Assembly: GCA_940671915.1 (NCBI GenBank)
Contig: CALNVZ010003434.1
Span: 17,530,720 to 17,594,719 of the forward strand
Length of the DNA: 64,000 nucleotides
DNA from: Paracentrotus lividus
Lineage: Eukaryota; Echinodermata; Echinoidea; Camarodonta; Echinidae
Reading direction: 5' to 3'
This document shows positions 63,751-64,000 of this stretch, piece by piece. A program made the translations under genes and the position numbers. The notes beneath the pieces are model-generated. The model was not told where the DNA came from, searched no databases, and saw only the letters and a program-made list of their open reading frames with translations. Within the stretch, counting starts at the first letter, position 1; every line of letters starts with the position of its first letter.

Positions 63751-64000
63751 AATTTAATTGAAAATGTTTTGTCACATTCCGCATTATTATGATACATGGA
63801 ATGAATTTTTACATTTGCGGTTGACATGTTCAGACATTAGTGGTTAAAATGAAAACTTTTACCAGTTGTGGTCGACATGTTATGACATTAGTGGTCATTT
63901 TTACATTTGTGGTTGACGTGTTGTGACATTTGAGGGCATTTTTACATTTTGTGGTTGACGTGTTGTGACATTTGAGGGCATTTTTACATTAGTGGGCGAT

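Larger units (their letters stand above)
62445..64000. mobile_element. TIR element with tandem-repeat arms, cut by the window end
   Basis: The left arm (about 62445-62780) is a tandem series of AAATGTAAAAATGCCCTCAA and AATGTCACAACACGTCAACC units. The right arm (about 63785-64000) is the same series inverted (GGTTGACGTGTTGTGACATT, GAGGGCATTTTTACATT) and reaches the window edge at GTGGGCGAT, matching ATCGCCCAC near the left terminus. Unit order is kept, including the diverged inner units TTTTAACCACTAATGTCTTA and the inner boundary ATGTATTATAA. The ~1-kb interior has no recognised gene; it holds a 51-bp palindrome (62831-62881) and a TG-rich tract (63656-63750). Confidence 0.85.

Noticed and set aside
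1-64000. CRISPR arrays, bacterial operons or prophage
   Set aside because: No direct-repeat/spacer pattern with constant repeats, and all genes are intron-rich animal genes.

Overview
The window is animal nuclear DNA: AT-rich, with short exons split by long introns, canonical GT/AG splice sites, tRNA-derived SINEs, non-LTR retrotransposon remains and many palindromic or terminal-inverted-repeat (TIR) DNA elements. The frequent palindromic ACATGTACATGT words, the SINE types and the protein sequences fit an echinoderm, most likely a sea urchin. That placement is an inference; no species-diagnostic sequence was compared.

Two protein-coding genes can be assembled by hand, both on the + strand. 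The first (about 1205-13201, nine exons, 451 codons) is an inositol polyphosphate 5-phosphatase with a C-terminal SKICH domain, matching INPP5K (SKIP) in length and domain order. The second (38622-58587, 22 exons, 1,760 codons) is the main find. It encodes one continuous class C G-protein-coupled receptor with a signal peptide, three tandem Venus-flytrap (VFT) ligand-binding domains of metabotropic-glutamate-receptor type, no nine-cysteine domain, a seven-helix membrane domain and a short tail. All 21 intron phases agree. Single exons span both VFT-VFT junctions, which argues against three neighbouring genes. Two modules of 485 and 493 codons, each bounded by phase-0 introns at equivalent positions, suggest exon-block duplication. 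A candidate alternative last exon lies at 59217-59266.

The roughly 25 kb between the genes (13.4-38.6 kb) shows no recognisable host gene. It holds a ~2 kb foldback element with ~900 bp arms (17643-19636), a ~160 bp satellite-like array rich in AGGTCA half-sites (27175-28420), a cluster of nested inverted repeats (31.2-34.2 kb), SINEs and simple repeats. The receptor introns are unusually full of small TIR elements and include a 72-bp minisatellite. The window ends inside a large element (62.45 kb to the edge) whose long inverted arms are themselves tandem repeats. Several of these elements share one design: a short motif multiplied many times and arranged in opposite orientations in the two halves.

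The two genes have no evident functional coupling beyond phosphoinositide and GPCR signalling in general. Everything here was read by eye; exon borders are predictions from frame, phase and splice signals.
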